DNA from: Paracoccus sp. PAMC 22219
GTDB lineage: Bacteria; Pseudomonadota; Alphaproteobacteria; Rhodobacterales; Rhodobacteraceae
DNA length: 64,000 nucleotides
NCBI RefSeq assembly: GCF_000787695.1
Contig: NZ_BBPH01000001.1
Location: forward strand, 62,001 to 126,000
Direction: 5' to 3'
Shown here: positions 57,801 to 64,000 of the stretch, piece after piece
Numbering within the stretch: position 1 is the stretch's first letter
Layout: each line of letters starts with the position of its first letter
The notes under the pieces: generated by a model
Seen by the model: the letters and a program-made list of their open reading frames with translations, nothing else
Database searches by the model: none
What the model was told of the DNA's origin: nothing
Program-made: the position numbers and the translations under genes

Positions 57801-58461
57801 CGCGGACCCACAGGTCCATGATGCCGCCCTCGTTCACCAGATCGTCGCTGACCGACTGGATGAAGCAGGCATGCGGCTGCGGATGCTCATAGGCGCTGGT
57901 CGATGCGGTCAGCTTGCCGGTCTTGTGGTCGACATAGAAATGCCCCTGCCCCGGCCCGTCGATGCCATAGGCCCAGTGCAGGCCGGTGTTGAACCATTGC
58001 GGGCTGTTCGGCGCGGCCATCTGGCGGGCCAGCATGTGGCGCATCTCTTCCAGATAGGCGCGGGCATCGGCCTCGGTGGTGAAATAGCCGCCCTTCCAGC
58101 CCCAATAGGTCCAGGCCCCGGCCAGGCGGTCAAAGACCTGACGGGCGCTGGTCTCTCCGCCGAAGCGCGCGTCCTCGGGCAGATCGGCCATCGCGGCGTG
58201 GTCGGGAACGTGGCGCCACAGGAACTCGGGCACGCCCTTTTCGCGGACGGGCTTCAGGCGCGCGGGGACGCCGGCACGGCGAAAGTATTTCTGGGCGATG
58301 ACGTCGCTGGCGACCTGGCTCCAGCCCTGGGGCACCTCGACCGCATCGTTGCGAAAGACCACCGTGCCGTCCGGATTGCGGATCTCGCTGAGGGTGGTGG
58401 TGAACGCGATGCCGCCATAGGCCCCGCCGGTGTCCGTGGTAAAGCGCCGCTCGATCTTCAT
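54889..58461 (-). CDS. nrdJ: Vitamin B12-dependent (class II) ribonucleoside-diphosphate reductase
   Basis: A 1190-residue adenosylcobalamin-dependent reductase that makes deoxynucleotides. It shows [16 protein letters not shown], the nucleotide-site [39 protein letters not shown] (active-site Cys and Asn), the CGTMTLEG and CANACGKTG segments and [12 protein letters not shown]. The C-terminus ends in a cysteine-rich zinc-ribbon-like tail ([18 protein letters not shown]). Oxygen-independent synthesis is expected. Upstream, 420 bp separate it from ygfA and carry possible NrdR and DnaA sites. The 260-bp gap downstream to manC holds short GC hairpins but no clear gene or T-tailed terminator. Confidence 0.97.
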   Translation of the reverse strand: MKIERRFTTDTGGAYGGIAFTTTLSEIRNPDGTVVFRNDAVEVPQGWSQVASDVIAQKYFRRAGVPARLKPVREKGVPEFLWRHVPDHAAMADLPEDARFGGETSARQVFDRLAGAWTYWGWKGGYFTTEADARAYLEEMRHMLARQMAAPNSPQWFNTGLHWAYGIDGPGQGHFYVDHKTGKLTASTSAYEHPQPHACFIQSVSDDLVNEGGIMDLWVREARLFKYGSGTGTNFSSLRGEGEKLSGGGKSSGLMGFLKIGDRAAGAIKSGGTTRRAAKMVICDMDHPDIEAFVNWKVIEEQKVASLVAGSKLHERELNGIFAAIRNGGGEADPARNDALKAAIRSAKRAMIPETYVNRVLQYARQGFDSIGFPTYDTDWDSEAYVSVSGQNSNNSVRVTDAFLRAVREDAPWELIRRTDGKVAKTVSARDLWDQIGHAAWACADPGIQFHDTVNAWHTCPEDGAIRGSNPCSEYMFLDDTACNLASMNLLTFWTDGRFDADAYVHASRLWTVTLEISVLMAQFPSKEIAQRSYDFRTLGLGYANIGGLLMNMGLGYDSDQGRAICGALSAIMTGTAYATSALMAAELGAFPGYARNAGHMLRVIRNHRAAAHGTACEGVNVAPVALDAANCPDAALVDLARAAWDEALALGQAHGFRNAQTTVIAPTGTIGLVMDCDTTGIEPDFALVKFKKLAGGGYFKIINQSVPAALEKLGYRPAQIEEIVGHAVGHATLGNCPGINHASLAGHGFGATEIAKVEGALPSAFDIRFVFNQWTLGEDFCRGTLGIPADKLSDPTFDLLRHLGFSKAQIDAANDHVCGTMTLEGAPHLKAEHLSVFDCANACGKTGTRYLSVESHIHMMAAAQSFISGAISKTINMPSSATIADTLAAYELSHSLGIKANALYRDGSKLSQPLASALIDDDEEAEEVLAHGSTHDKARVLAERIVERVIVKEIVRSNREKLPQRRKGYTQKAIVGGHKVYLRTGEYDDGKLGEIFIDMHKEGAGFRAMMNNFAIAVSVGLQYGVPLEEFVDAFTFTRFEPAGMVQGNDSIKNATSILDYVFRELAVSYLDRTDLAHVVPTGASFDDLGGGEDEGRPSQPSELKSLTMLKQISSAGYLRKRMPQDLMALQAGVSVAAVTTGMATGMDLRAKARMQGYEGDPCGECGNYTLVRNGTCMKCNTCGGTSGCS

Positions 58462-58584
58462 CCCTGCCCGTCCTTCCGGTCCCCTGCGCGCAGCCGCGAT
58501 CCGCCCGTTCAGGGCGCGTCCGCCCGGGGGGCGTTCGTCAGATCAGGACTGCTGCGACGTTCCTGTGGTTGCCCAAAGTCGGAC

Positions 58585-58600
58585 CACCACATCTTGTGCC
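58585..58600 (-). promoter_or_regulatory. Candidate NrdR box
   Basis: Minus-strand GGCACAAGATGTGGTG resembles the NrdR operator pattern CACAA-x-AT-x-T-x-GTG found before ribonucleotide reductase genes. It lies 124-139 bp upstream of the nrdJ start. NrdR boxes normally come in pairs about 31 bp apart; a clear second box is not visible, which lowers confidence. Confidence 0.4.
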
Positions 58601-58796
58601 ATACTGGCGATTGCCCACAAACTGCCGCCGGTTCGACCGTCTTTCAACTGAATTTTTTAGCGATCACGCCGGGGAAAGCCGTTGACAGGCAGCCCCAGCA
58701 CCCCCCGCGGGATTCGCGCACAGAGGCGCCTGACGGCAGGTGGTGCACCCTGCGGGACATGCGATATGTCATGCGCGATCAGACCCTTGCCGGACA

Positions 58797-58850
58797 TGGT
58801 GCACAACTTGTCCACAGGTTTATCCGCATTTCATCCCCAGGTTGCGCACA
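58797..58850 (+). promoter_or_regulatory. Phased array of DnaA-box-like 9-mers
   Basis: Five 9-mers start at 58797, 58808, 58820, 58831 and 58842 (11, 12, 11, 11 bp apart): TGGTGCACA, TTGTCCACA, TTATCCGCA, TCATCCCCA, TTGCGCACA. The second and third differ from the consensus TTATCCACA at one base each; the others at two or more. A further TTGCCCACA lies at 58611-58619. Confidence 0.45.
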
Positions 58851-58881
58851 GCCGATGCAGATCTGCCACGCCAAGCGGAAA

Positions 58882-59424
58882 TCAGCGCACGGGGGTCAGC
58901 GCGCCGCGGTCGGTGACGATCAGGTCCAGCGGCTGATCGGTCGGCTCTGCCGGGATCAGATCCAGCCGCTGACACGCAAAGGCCAGCCCGATGGCCGTCA
59001 CCGGGCCCGATTTCCGCAGCAATTCCAACGTTCTGTCATAGAAACCGCCGCCATAGCCCAAGCGGTTTCCCCGCTTGTCGAACCCCGCCAGCGGCACGAT
59101 CAGCACCTGCGGCTGCATGACCGGGGCCGATTCGGGGGGATGGGCGGTTCCGAAGGCTCCGGGCACCAGCGCATCGCCCTGCCAGCGGCGAAAGACCAGC
59201 GGACGGGCCTTGCCCATGACCACCGGCAGCACGACAGGACCGTCATGCGCGGCCATCGCGGGGCGCGGATCGGCCTCGTCCCGCATGGGCCAGTATCCGG
59301 CCAGCACCGCCCCCGCATGGGGGGCCAGCACCGCGATCAGGTGACCGGTCAGGGCCTGCGCATCGCCCCCGGCGGCCCGGGCGGCCAGGGCATGGGCGCG
59401 CAGGGCGGCCTTGTCCGCGATCAT
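58882..59424 (-). CDS. ygfA: 5-formyltetrahydrofolate cyclo-ligase
   Basis: A 180-residue enzyme converting 5-formyl-THF to 5,10-methenyl-THF with ATP. The N-terminal basic helix KAALRAHALAARA and the C-terminal RLGYGGGFYDRTLELL, with the metal/ATP-binding YGGGFYDR loop, are diagnostic. The ATG at 59422-59424 overlaps the mgtE stop by 4 nt; an out-of-place longer ORF extends through mgtE and is rejected. Confidence 0.93.
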   Translation of the reverse strand: MIADKAALRAHALAARAAGGDAQALTGHLIAVLAPHAGAVLAGYWPMRDEADPRPAMAAHDGPVVLPVVMGKARPLVFRRWQGDALVPGAFGTAHPPESAPVMQPQVLIVPLAGFDKRGNRLGYGGGFYDRTLELLRKSGPVTAIGLAFACQRLDLIPAEPTDQPLDLIVTDRGALTPVR

Positions 59425-60779
59425 AGGAGGACGATGGTGGCCAGGCCCAGAAAGGCCAGAAAGCCGATCACGTCGGTCATCATGGTGACGAACGTCCCCG
59501 ATGCCAGCGCGGGGTCCGCGCCCAGCTTGTTCAGCCCAAGCGGGATCAGGATGCCCGCAAGCGCCGCCACCAGCAGGTTGATGACCATCGCCGACCCGAT
59601 CACCGCCGCCAGCCCCGGATCGCGGAACCAGGCATAGGTGATGGCCGCCATGATGACGCCAAAGATCACCCCGTTGGTCAGCCCCACGATCATCTCTCGG
59701 CGCACCACGCGCAGCGCGTTGGTCCGCGACAGGTCGCGTGTCGCCAGACCGCGCACCGCGACGGTCAGCGTCTGCGTCCCCGCATTGCCGCCCATCGACG
59801 CGACGATCGGCATCAGCACGGCCAGCGCGACCAGCTGCGCGATGGCATCCTCGAAGAACGCGATGACGCTGGCGGCGGCCAGGGCGGTCACGATGTTGGC
59901 GCCCAGCCACGGGACCCGCTGTCCCACGGTCTGCCAGACACTGTCGGTGATGGAGGATTCGTCGCCCACGCCGGCCAGGCGCAGGATGTCCTCCTCGTGT
60001 TCCTCGTCCAGGATCGCCATGGCGTCGTCGATGGTGATGACGCCGACCAGCCGGTCGTCGCGGTCCACCACCGGGGCCGAGATCAGGTGATACTGGTTGA
60101 AGACATAGGCGACCTCTGCCTCCTCGGCAAAGGCGCTGATGGTGCGAAAGCTGTCCTCGGCCAGCTCGCGCAGGGTCGCGTCGCTGCGGGACGCCAGCAG
60201 GCGGCCAAGCGTGACATAGCCCACCGGGTGGCGGCGCGGATCGACCAGGATGATGTGATAGAACTGCTCGGGCAGCCATTCCTCGGCGCGCAGGAACTCG
60301 ATGGCCTGTGCGACGGTCCAGTGTTCGGGCGCGGTCACCACCTCGGACTGCATCAGGCGACCGGCGGAATATTCCGGATAGGCCAGCGACTGCTGCACCG
60401 CCGCGCGGTCGCCCGCGTCCAGCGCAGCCAGGATCAGGGCGCGGTCGGCGTCGCCCAGGTCCTCAACCAGATCGACCACGTCATCGCTGTCCATCTCGCG
60501 CACGGCGTCGTCCAGGACGGCGCGGGGCAGCTGGTCCAGAACCTCCTCGCGGATGGATTCGTCGATCTCGGACAGGATCTCGCCGTCGATGCCGTCGGCA
60601 TACAGCGTCAGGAAGGCGCGCCGGTCAGCGGGCGTCAGCCGCTCGATCAGGTCGGCGATGTCGGCCGGGTGCATCGGCTCCAGCGCGGCGTCCAGCCCGG
60701 CGCGGTCGCCGGCGTCCACAGCCTGGTCGACGCGGTCCAGCAGATCGTCGGTCTCGGTCGCGCGGTTTTCGTCGGCCAT
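59421..60779 (-). CDS. mgtE: Magnesium transporter MgtE
   Basis: A 452-residue magnesium channel. Cytoplasmic N domain (about 30-130, helical repeats such as LHPADIADLIERL-like LEPMHPADIADLIERL), two CBS domains (about 135-255) that sense magnesium, then five membrane helices (about 285-452). The selectivity region is seen in LMPIVASMGGNAGTQTLTVAVRG. It is coupled to ygfA and lies 24 nt downstream of hisN. Confidence 0.95.
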   Translation of the reverse strand: MADENRATETDDLLDRVDQAVDAGDRAGLDAALEPMHPADIADLIERLTPADRRAFLTLYADGIDGEILSEIDESIREEVLDQLPRAVLDDAVREMDSDDVVDLVEDLGDADRALILAALDAGDRAAVQQSLAYPEYSAGRLMQSEVVTAPEHWTVAQAIEFLRAEEWLPEQFYHIILVDPRRHPVGYVTLGRLLASRSDATLRELAEDSFRTISAFAEEAEVAYVFNQYHLISAPVVDRDDRLVGVITIDDAMAILDEEHEEDILRLAGVGDESSITDSVWQTVGQRVPWLGANIVTALAAASVIAFFEDAIAQLVALAVLMPIVASMGGNAGTQTLTVAVRGLATRDLSRTNALRVVRREMIVGLTNGVIFGVIMAAITYAWFRDPGLAAVIGSAMVINLLVAALAGILIPLGLNKLGADPALASGTFVTMMTDVIGFLAFLGLATIVLL

Positions 60780-60803
60780 GCTGCCCCCTGCGTTCTTGTC
60801 GTG

Positions 60804-61589
60804 TCAGCCGTTCAGCAGGTCCAGCGCGGCACGGTGCAGCGCCTCGGACGCGGCGGCGATCACCTGACCGCCCTGGGCGGCAGGCCCGCCCTGCCAGTCG
60901 GTCACGATGCCGCCCGCGGCCTGCACCACCGCCAGCGGACCCGCGATGTCATAGGATTGCAGCCCTGCCTCGATCACCAGATCGACCTGGCCCAAGGCCA
61001 GCAGGCCATAGGCATAGCAGTCCAGCCCGTACCGCGTCAGCCGCGCCCGGTCGGCCACGCGGCGAAACGCGGCAGCCTCGGCCGGGGTGCCGACCTCGGG
61101 GAATGTCGTCAGCAGCGTCGCGCGGTCCAGGGGCGTGTCGCCGCGCACCCGCAAGGCGCGTTCCCCGGCGGCCGAGGTCAGCCGCGCAAGGCCAAGCCCC
61201 CCCTCGAACCGTTCGCCGACATAGGGCTGGTCGATCAGGCCATAGATCACGTCCCGCCCATCGGACAGGCCGATCAGCACGCCCCAGCTGGCCGCACCGC
61301 ACAGGAACGCGCGTGTGCCGTCGATCGGATCCAGGATCCATGTCAGCCCACTGGTGCCGGGGGTCGCGCCGTATTCCTCGCCGAGGATGGCGTCATCGGG
61401 CCGCTCGCGGGCCAGAACCGCGCGCATGGCGCGTTCGGCGTCGCGGTCGGCCTGGGTCACCGGGTCGAAATCGGCCGGCCGCTTGTTGTCGGCCGCCAGA
61501 TCGGCATGGCGGAACCACGGCAGGATCGCCTGACGGGCCGCGTCGGCCATCAGATGCGCGGTGCGGATGATCTGGTCTGCGTCCTGCAT
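60804..61589 (-). CDS. hisN: Histidinol-phosphatase, inositol-monophosphatase family
   Basis: A 261-residue metal-dependent phosphatase. Metal ligands are in ILGEEYG (Glu) and WILDPIDGTRAF (two Asp), with the third in LQSYDIAGPLAVVQAAGG (Asp). KRPADFDPVTQAD is typical of HisN proteins, which complete histidine synthesis in organisms without the HisB phosphatase domain. Other inositol-phosphatase-family substrates are possible. It precedes mgtE by 24 nt. Confidence 0.88.
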   Translation of the reverse strand: MQDADQIIRTAHLMADAARQAILPWFRHADLAADNKRPADFDPVTQADRDAERAMRAVLARERPDDAILGEEYGATPGTSGLTWILDPIDGTRAFLCGAASWGVLIGLSDGRDVIYGLIDQPYVGERFEGGLGLARLTSAAGERALRVRGDTPLDRATLLTTFPEVGTPAEAAAFRRVADRARLTRYGLDCYAYGLLALGQVDLVIEAGLQSYDIAGPLAVVQAAGGIVTDWQGGPAAQGGQVIAAASEALHRAALDLLNG

Positions 61590-61725
61590 GCGGCCCCCTG
61601 CGTGTCGTCACGCCGGGTGTAGCCTGTCATGCGCCGGGGGACCAGCGGTCAAAGGGGGCCGTCGTCCGGCGGTCATACGGCGCGGGACGGCGGCAGGGTC
61701 ATCCGCCTTCTGGCGGTCAGGCCTT

Positions 61726-62085
61726 TCAGGCCGCGTCGGAGAGAACGCGCGCCAGCTCGAAGATCTGGCGACGCTGCGCCTCGGGCATGGCGTAATAGGC
61801 GCGCACCAGCTGCAGCGCCTCCTTGTCGGCGAAGATGTCGCCTTCGACCACGCCGGGAACCTCGCCCTCGGACAGGCCTTCGAAGAAGAAGCTGACCGGA
61901 ACGTCGACCGCCCGCGCGATGTCCCACAGACGCGATGCCGAGACGCGGTTCATGCCGGTCTCGTACTTCTGGATCTGCTGGAACTTGATGCCGACCTTGT
62001 CGGCGAGTTGCTGTTGAGTCATGCCAATCATCCAGCGACGATGGCGGATACGCTTACCAACGTGAACATCTACACTATGCTTCAT
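61726..62085 (-). CDS. XRE-family HTH transcriptional regulator
   Basis: A 119-residue protein. The helix-turn-helix is at about residues 12-60 (IRHRRWMIGMTQQQLADKVG, IKFQQIQKYETGMNRVSASRL), then an acidic C-terminal helix (DKEALQLVRAYYAMPEAQRRQ). This matches the SinR/HipB-like regulators common in Rhodobacteraceae. ATG at 62083-62085 is chosen over the TTG six codons upstream. It is divergent from the quinone oxidoreductase across a 190-bp gap that holds a TTGACA hexamer on its own strand (62143-62148). The target genes are unknown. Confidence 0.85.
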   Translation of the reverse strand: MKHSVDVHVGKRIRHRRWMIGMTQQQLADKVGIKFQQIQKYETGMNRVSASRLWDIARAVDVPVSFFFEGLSEGEVPGVVEGDIFADKEALQLVRAYYAMPEAQRRQIFELARVLSDAA

Positions 62086-62275
62086 TGCCCCAACCTTTTG
62101 CAATCTCAGGATGCTCTAGCCCGGAAAGGCACAATTTTCGAGTGTCAACTTGCTCAAACGGGGCTTTCCTGACCATAAAGACAGGTCCAGCGGTGCCCTT
62201 GCGGCCATATCGGTCCCGCGTTGACTTGGCCGGGCAGGATGCGAACGTGCGGGCAACATCCAAGGACGACCATAC

Positions 62276-63243
62276 ATGTCACAAATGATTCGTGCAGCCT
62301 ACATCTTGGCCCTGGGTCAGGACCCCGTCATCCGGGATATTCCGACCCCCGTGGCGAGGCCGGATCAGGTTCTGGTGCGCATGGGCGCCGCGGCGCTGAA
62401 CTTCGCGGATCTGCTCAAGGCCGAGGGACAGTACCAGGAACCGGCCGATCCGCCCTTCGTGCCGGGACTGGAGGGGGCGGGCACCGTCCTGTCCGCGCCG
62501 CCGGGGTCGGGACTGGCCTCCGGCACACGGGTTGTCGTATCGGCACCCGGCACGATGGCACAGGTGATCGCGGTCGATCCGGCGGCGGTTCAGGCCATCC
62601 CCGACGCGATGACGCTGGAACAGGCGGCGGGCTTTCAGGTGGCTTATGGGACAAGTCATCTGGCCTTGGCCGGCCGCGGCGCGTTGCAGGCGGGACAGAC
62701 GCTGGTGGTGCTGGGTGCCGCCGGGGGCGTGGGCCTGACCGCGGTGCAGATCGGCGCGGCGATGGGCGCGCGGGTGATCGGCATCGCGCGCGGCGCCGAC
62801 AAGATCGACGCCGTCCGCGAGGCTGGCGCGGCCGAGGTGATCGACAGTGCCACCTGCCCCGACCTGCGCGCCGCCCTGCGCGCGCTTGGCGGTGCCGACG
62901 TGATCTATGACCCGTGGGCGCCGAACCCGGCGAGGCGGCGTTCCGCGCCCTGCGTCCCGGCGGCCGCTTTCTGGTCATCGGCTTTGCTGGCGGCCGCCCC
63001 CCGGTGCTGCCGCTGAACCACGCGCTGGTCAAGAACATCGCCGTCCACGGGTTCTACTGGGGCGGCTATCGCGGCCTGCACCCGCAGGCCCTGCGCGACA
63101 GCATGGAGGCGCTGTTCGACCTGTTCCGCGCGGGCCGGCTGGACCCCGTTGCGGGAACGACCCTGCCGCTGGAGGACCTGGCCCAGGGCTATGCACTGCT
63201 GCGAGAGCGGCGCAGCATCGGCAAAGTGGTCATCACGTTGTGA
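62276..63243 (+). pseudogene. NADPH:quinone oxidoreductase (zinc-independent MDR family), frameshifted
   Basis: A quinone oxidoreductase-like medium-chain dehydrogenase of about 322 residues. In the first frame: ALNFADLLKAEGQYQ, PFVPGLEGAGTV, YGTSHLAL and the Rossmann loop VLGAAGGVGLTAVQIG. After ADVIYDP the frame changes; GAEPGEAAFRALRPGGRFLVIGFAGG and the rest continue in the next frame to 63243. A G missing at about 62913-62915 (CCCGTGGG for CCCGGTGGG) restores the protein; the span is 3n+2. It normally reduces quinones or alkenals with NADPH. Confidence 0.88.
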
Positions 63244-63347
63244 TCACGACGCATTTGAGCCAAGCGCGGCATTGAAAAATTCCGCGTTTCCCCCGATATT
63301 GGACACAAGCCGGCATCGCGTCGGCATGCCTTCCAAGGGAGACATCG

Positions 63348-64000
63348 ATGGCAGATTACAACACGTACCGGACCGCGCAGAGCGTAGGCCACCGTTCCGC
63401 GGCGGTCGACCAGGGCCTGCGGGCCTACATGAACAAGGTTTATGGGCTGATGGCGGTCGGCATGGGTGTAACCGCCGCGACCGCCTATGGCACCGCCACC
63501 GCGGCCATGACCAACCCGGCCGTGGCCAACACGCTGTACAACACGCCGCTGCGTTGGGTGATCATGTTCGCCCCGCTGCTGGTCGTCTTCGGCTTTGGCG
63601 CGGCGCTGAACCGTCTGTCCGTCTCGGCGGCGACGGGGGTGTTCTATGCCTTTGCCGCGCTGATGGGCGTCTCGATCAGCTCTATCTTCCTGGTCTATAC
63701 CGGGGTGTCGATCGTGCAGACCTTCCTGGTCACGGCCATCGCCTTCGCGGGCCTGTCGCTGTGGGGCTATACCACCAAGAAGGACCTGTCGGGCTGGGGC
63801 ACGTTCCTGCTGATGGGCCTGATCGGCCTGATCGTCGCGTCGATCGTGAACATCTTCATCGCCTCTTCGGCCATGCAGTTCGCGATCTCGGTCATCGGCG
63901 TGCTGATCTTTGCGGGTCTGACCGCCTATGACACCCAGAACATCAAGAACACCTACCTGCAGATGCAGGATTCGGGTTCCGAGTTCCTGGGCAAGTCGGC
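63348..64000 (+). CDS. Bax inhibitor-1/YccA family membrane protein (truncated by window end)
   Basis: Open from ATG 63348 (AAGGGAGAC ribosome site) to the window edge, about 217 residues. It starts MADYNTYRTAQS and carries six or more membrane helices with the BI-1 pattern: VYGLMAVGMGVTAATAYG, FYAFAALMGVSISSIF, SLWGYTTKKDLSGWG and LTAYDTQNIKNTY with the paired aspartate region used in calcium/pH sensing. Only the last few residues should be missing. The family forms proton- or calcium-leak channels; the physiological role in bacteria is unclear. Confidence 0.92.
   Translation, partial: MADYNTYRTAQSVGHRSAAVDQGLRAYMNKVYGLMAVGMGVTAATAYGTATAAMTNPAVANTLYNTPLRWVIMFAPLLVVFGFGAALNRLSVSAATGVFYAFAALMGVSISSIFLVYTGVSIVQTFLVTAIAFAGLSLWGYTTKKDLSGWGTFLLMGLIGLIVASIVNIFIASSAMQFAISVIGVLIFAGLTAYDTQNIKNTYLQMQDSGSEFLGKS

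Larger units (their letters stand above)
58462..58881. other. 420-bp non-coding regulatory region upstream of nrdJ
   Basis: No plausible gene on either strand. It holds a candidate NrdR box (58585-58600), an AT-rich patch (about 58644-58656, GAATTTTTTAG), a small GACAT-N5-ATGTC hairpin near 58777 and a phased row of DnaA-box-like 9-mers (58797-58850). A GCAGG/CCTGC stem is visible around 58736-58755. I do not see a cobalamin riboswitch core. Confidence 0.7.

Noticed and set aside
58462-58881. Cobalamin riboswitch upstream of the B12-dependent nrdJ
   Set aside because: I looked for the conserved B12-box core on the minus strand and did not find it. Control by B12 is also not expected for a B12-using enzyme without a B12-free partner nearby.
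58630-58881. 6S RNA next to ygfA
   Set aside because: ssrS often neighbours ygfA, but here the sequence does not fold by eye into the long interrupted hairpin with a central bubble, and no conserved core was recognised. A covariance-model search would settle it.
54799-59637. A 1612-codon open frame on the plus strand opposite nrdJ and neighbours
   Set aside because: It is antisense to nrdJ, ygfA and part of mgtE, has low-complexity His/Arg/Gln-rich content, and no family features. Long antisense frames are expected at this GC content.
62075-62263. A 62-codon minus-strand frame upstream of the XRE regulator
   Set aside because: It overlaps the regulator start in another frame and the divergent promoter region, and has no ribosome site or family resemblance.

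Overview
The window is about 64 kb of GC-rich, gene-dense chromosomal DNA. It most resembles a Rhodobacteraceae alphaproteobacterium of the Paracoccus type. Supporting signs are the split F0 operon (atpI-B-E-b'-b), the rpsA-ihfB-lapA-trpF order, a soluble fdsGBACD formate dehydrogenase, a TRAP-type ectoine system with EnuR and a class II (B12) ribonucleotide reductase. The genus is an inference from protein resemblance and gene order. I see no insertion sequence, prophage, CRISPR array or conjugation module; nearly everything looks like core or niche metabolism.

Layout. 1-5354: trpF, lapA-like, ihfB, rpsA, a metallophosphoesterase and a lipid kinase, all on the minus strand. 5379-12279: fdsGBACD preceded by a co-directional LysR regulator. 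12370-22538: ectoine catabolism, with enuR-uehABC-eutA-doeA-doeB on the minus strand and asnC(doeX)-doeD divergent. 22566-27357: a molybdenum hydroxylase operon (iorA-iorB-dihaem cytochrome-xdhC-mocA-like). 27470-32205: rpmG, tRNA-Glu, an AEC transporter, gatCA, a lipoprotein, an amidase and rnpB. 32210-37010: a coiled-coil protein, mltG, fabF, a PfkB kinase and nth. 37256-41550: an OmpA lipoprotein, a FadR-type regulator and the F0 ATP synthase operon. 41740-46006: an ArsR-psuK-psuG pseudouridine operon, a patatin and an aldo/keto reductase. 46003-54628: prfB, mrcA, an AmiC-type amidase, an aminotransferase, a DsbA-family protein and manC. 54889-64000: nrdJ, a 420-bp regulatory gap, ygfA, mgtE, hisN, an XRE regulator, a quinone oxidoreductase and a Bax-inhibitor-1 family gene cut by the window edge.

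How the genes work together. Formate oxidation feeds NAD reduction in the cytoplasm. The ectoine genes form a complete import-and-hydrolysis route controlled by EnuR and AsnC, but eutB, eutC and the final semialdehyde dehydrogenase are absent from the window. The IorAB-type hydroxylase comes with its own periplasmic cytochrome and with molybdenum cofactor maturation factors.

Two whole-window observations matter most. First, eight conserved genes each contain one small indel; seven are apparent single-base losses, mostly in G/C-rich context. That looks more like consensus sequence error than gene decay. Second, a GC hairpin element with a shared leader follows the stop codons of three unrelated genes. 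In addition, the gap upstream of nrdJ carries a helically phased row of DnaA-box-like 9-mers and a possible NrdR box.
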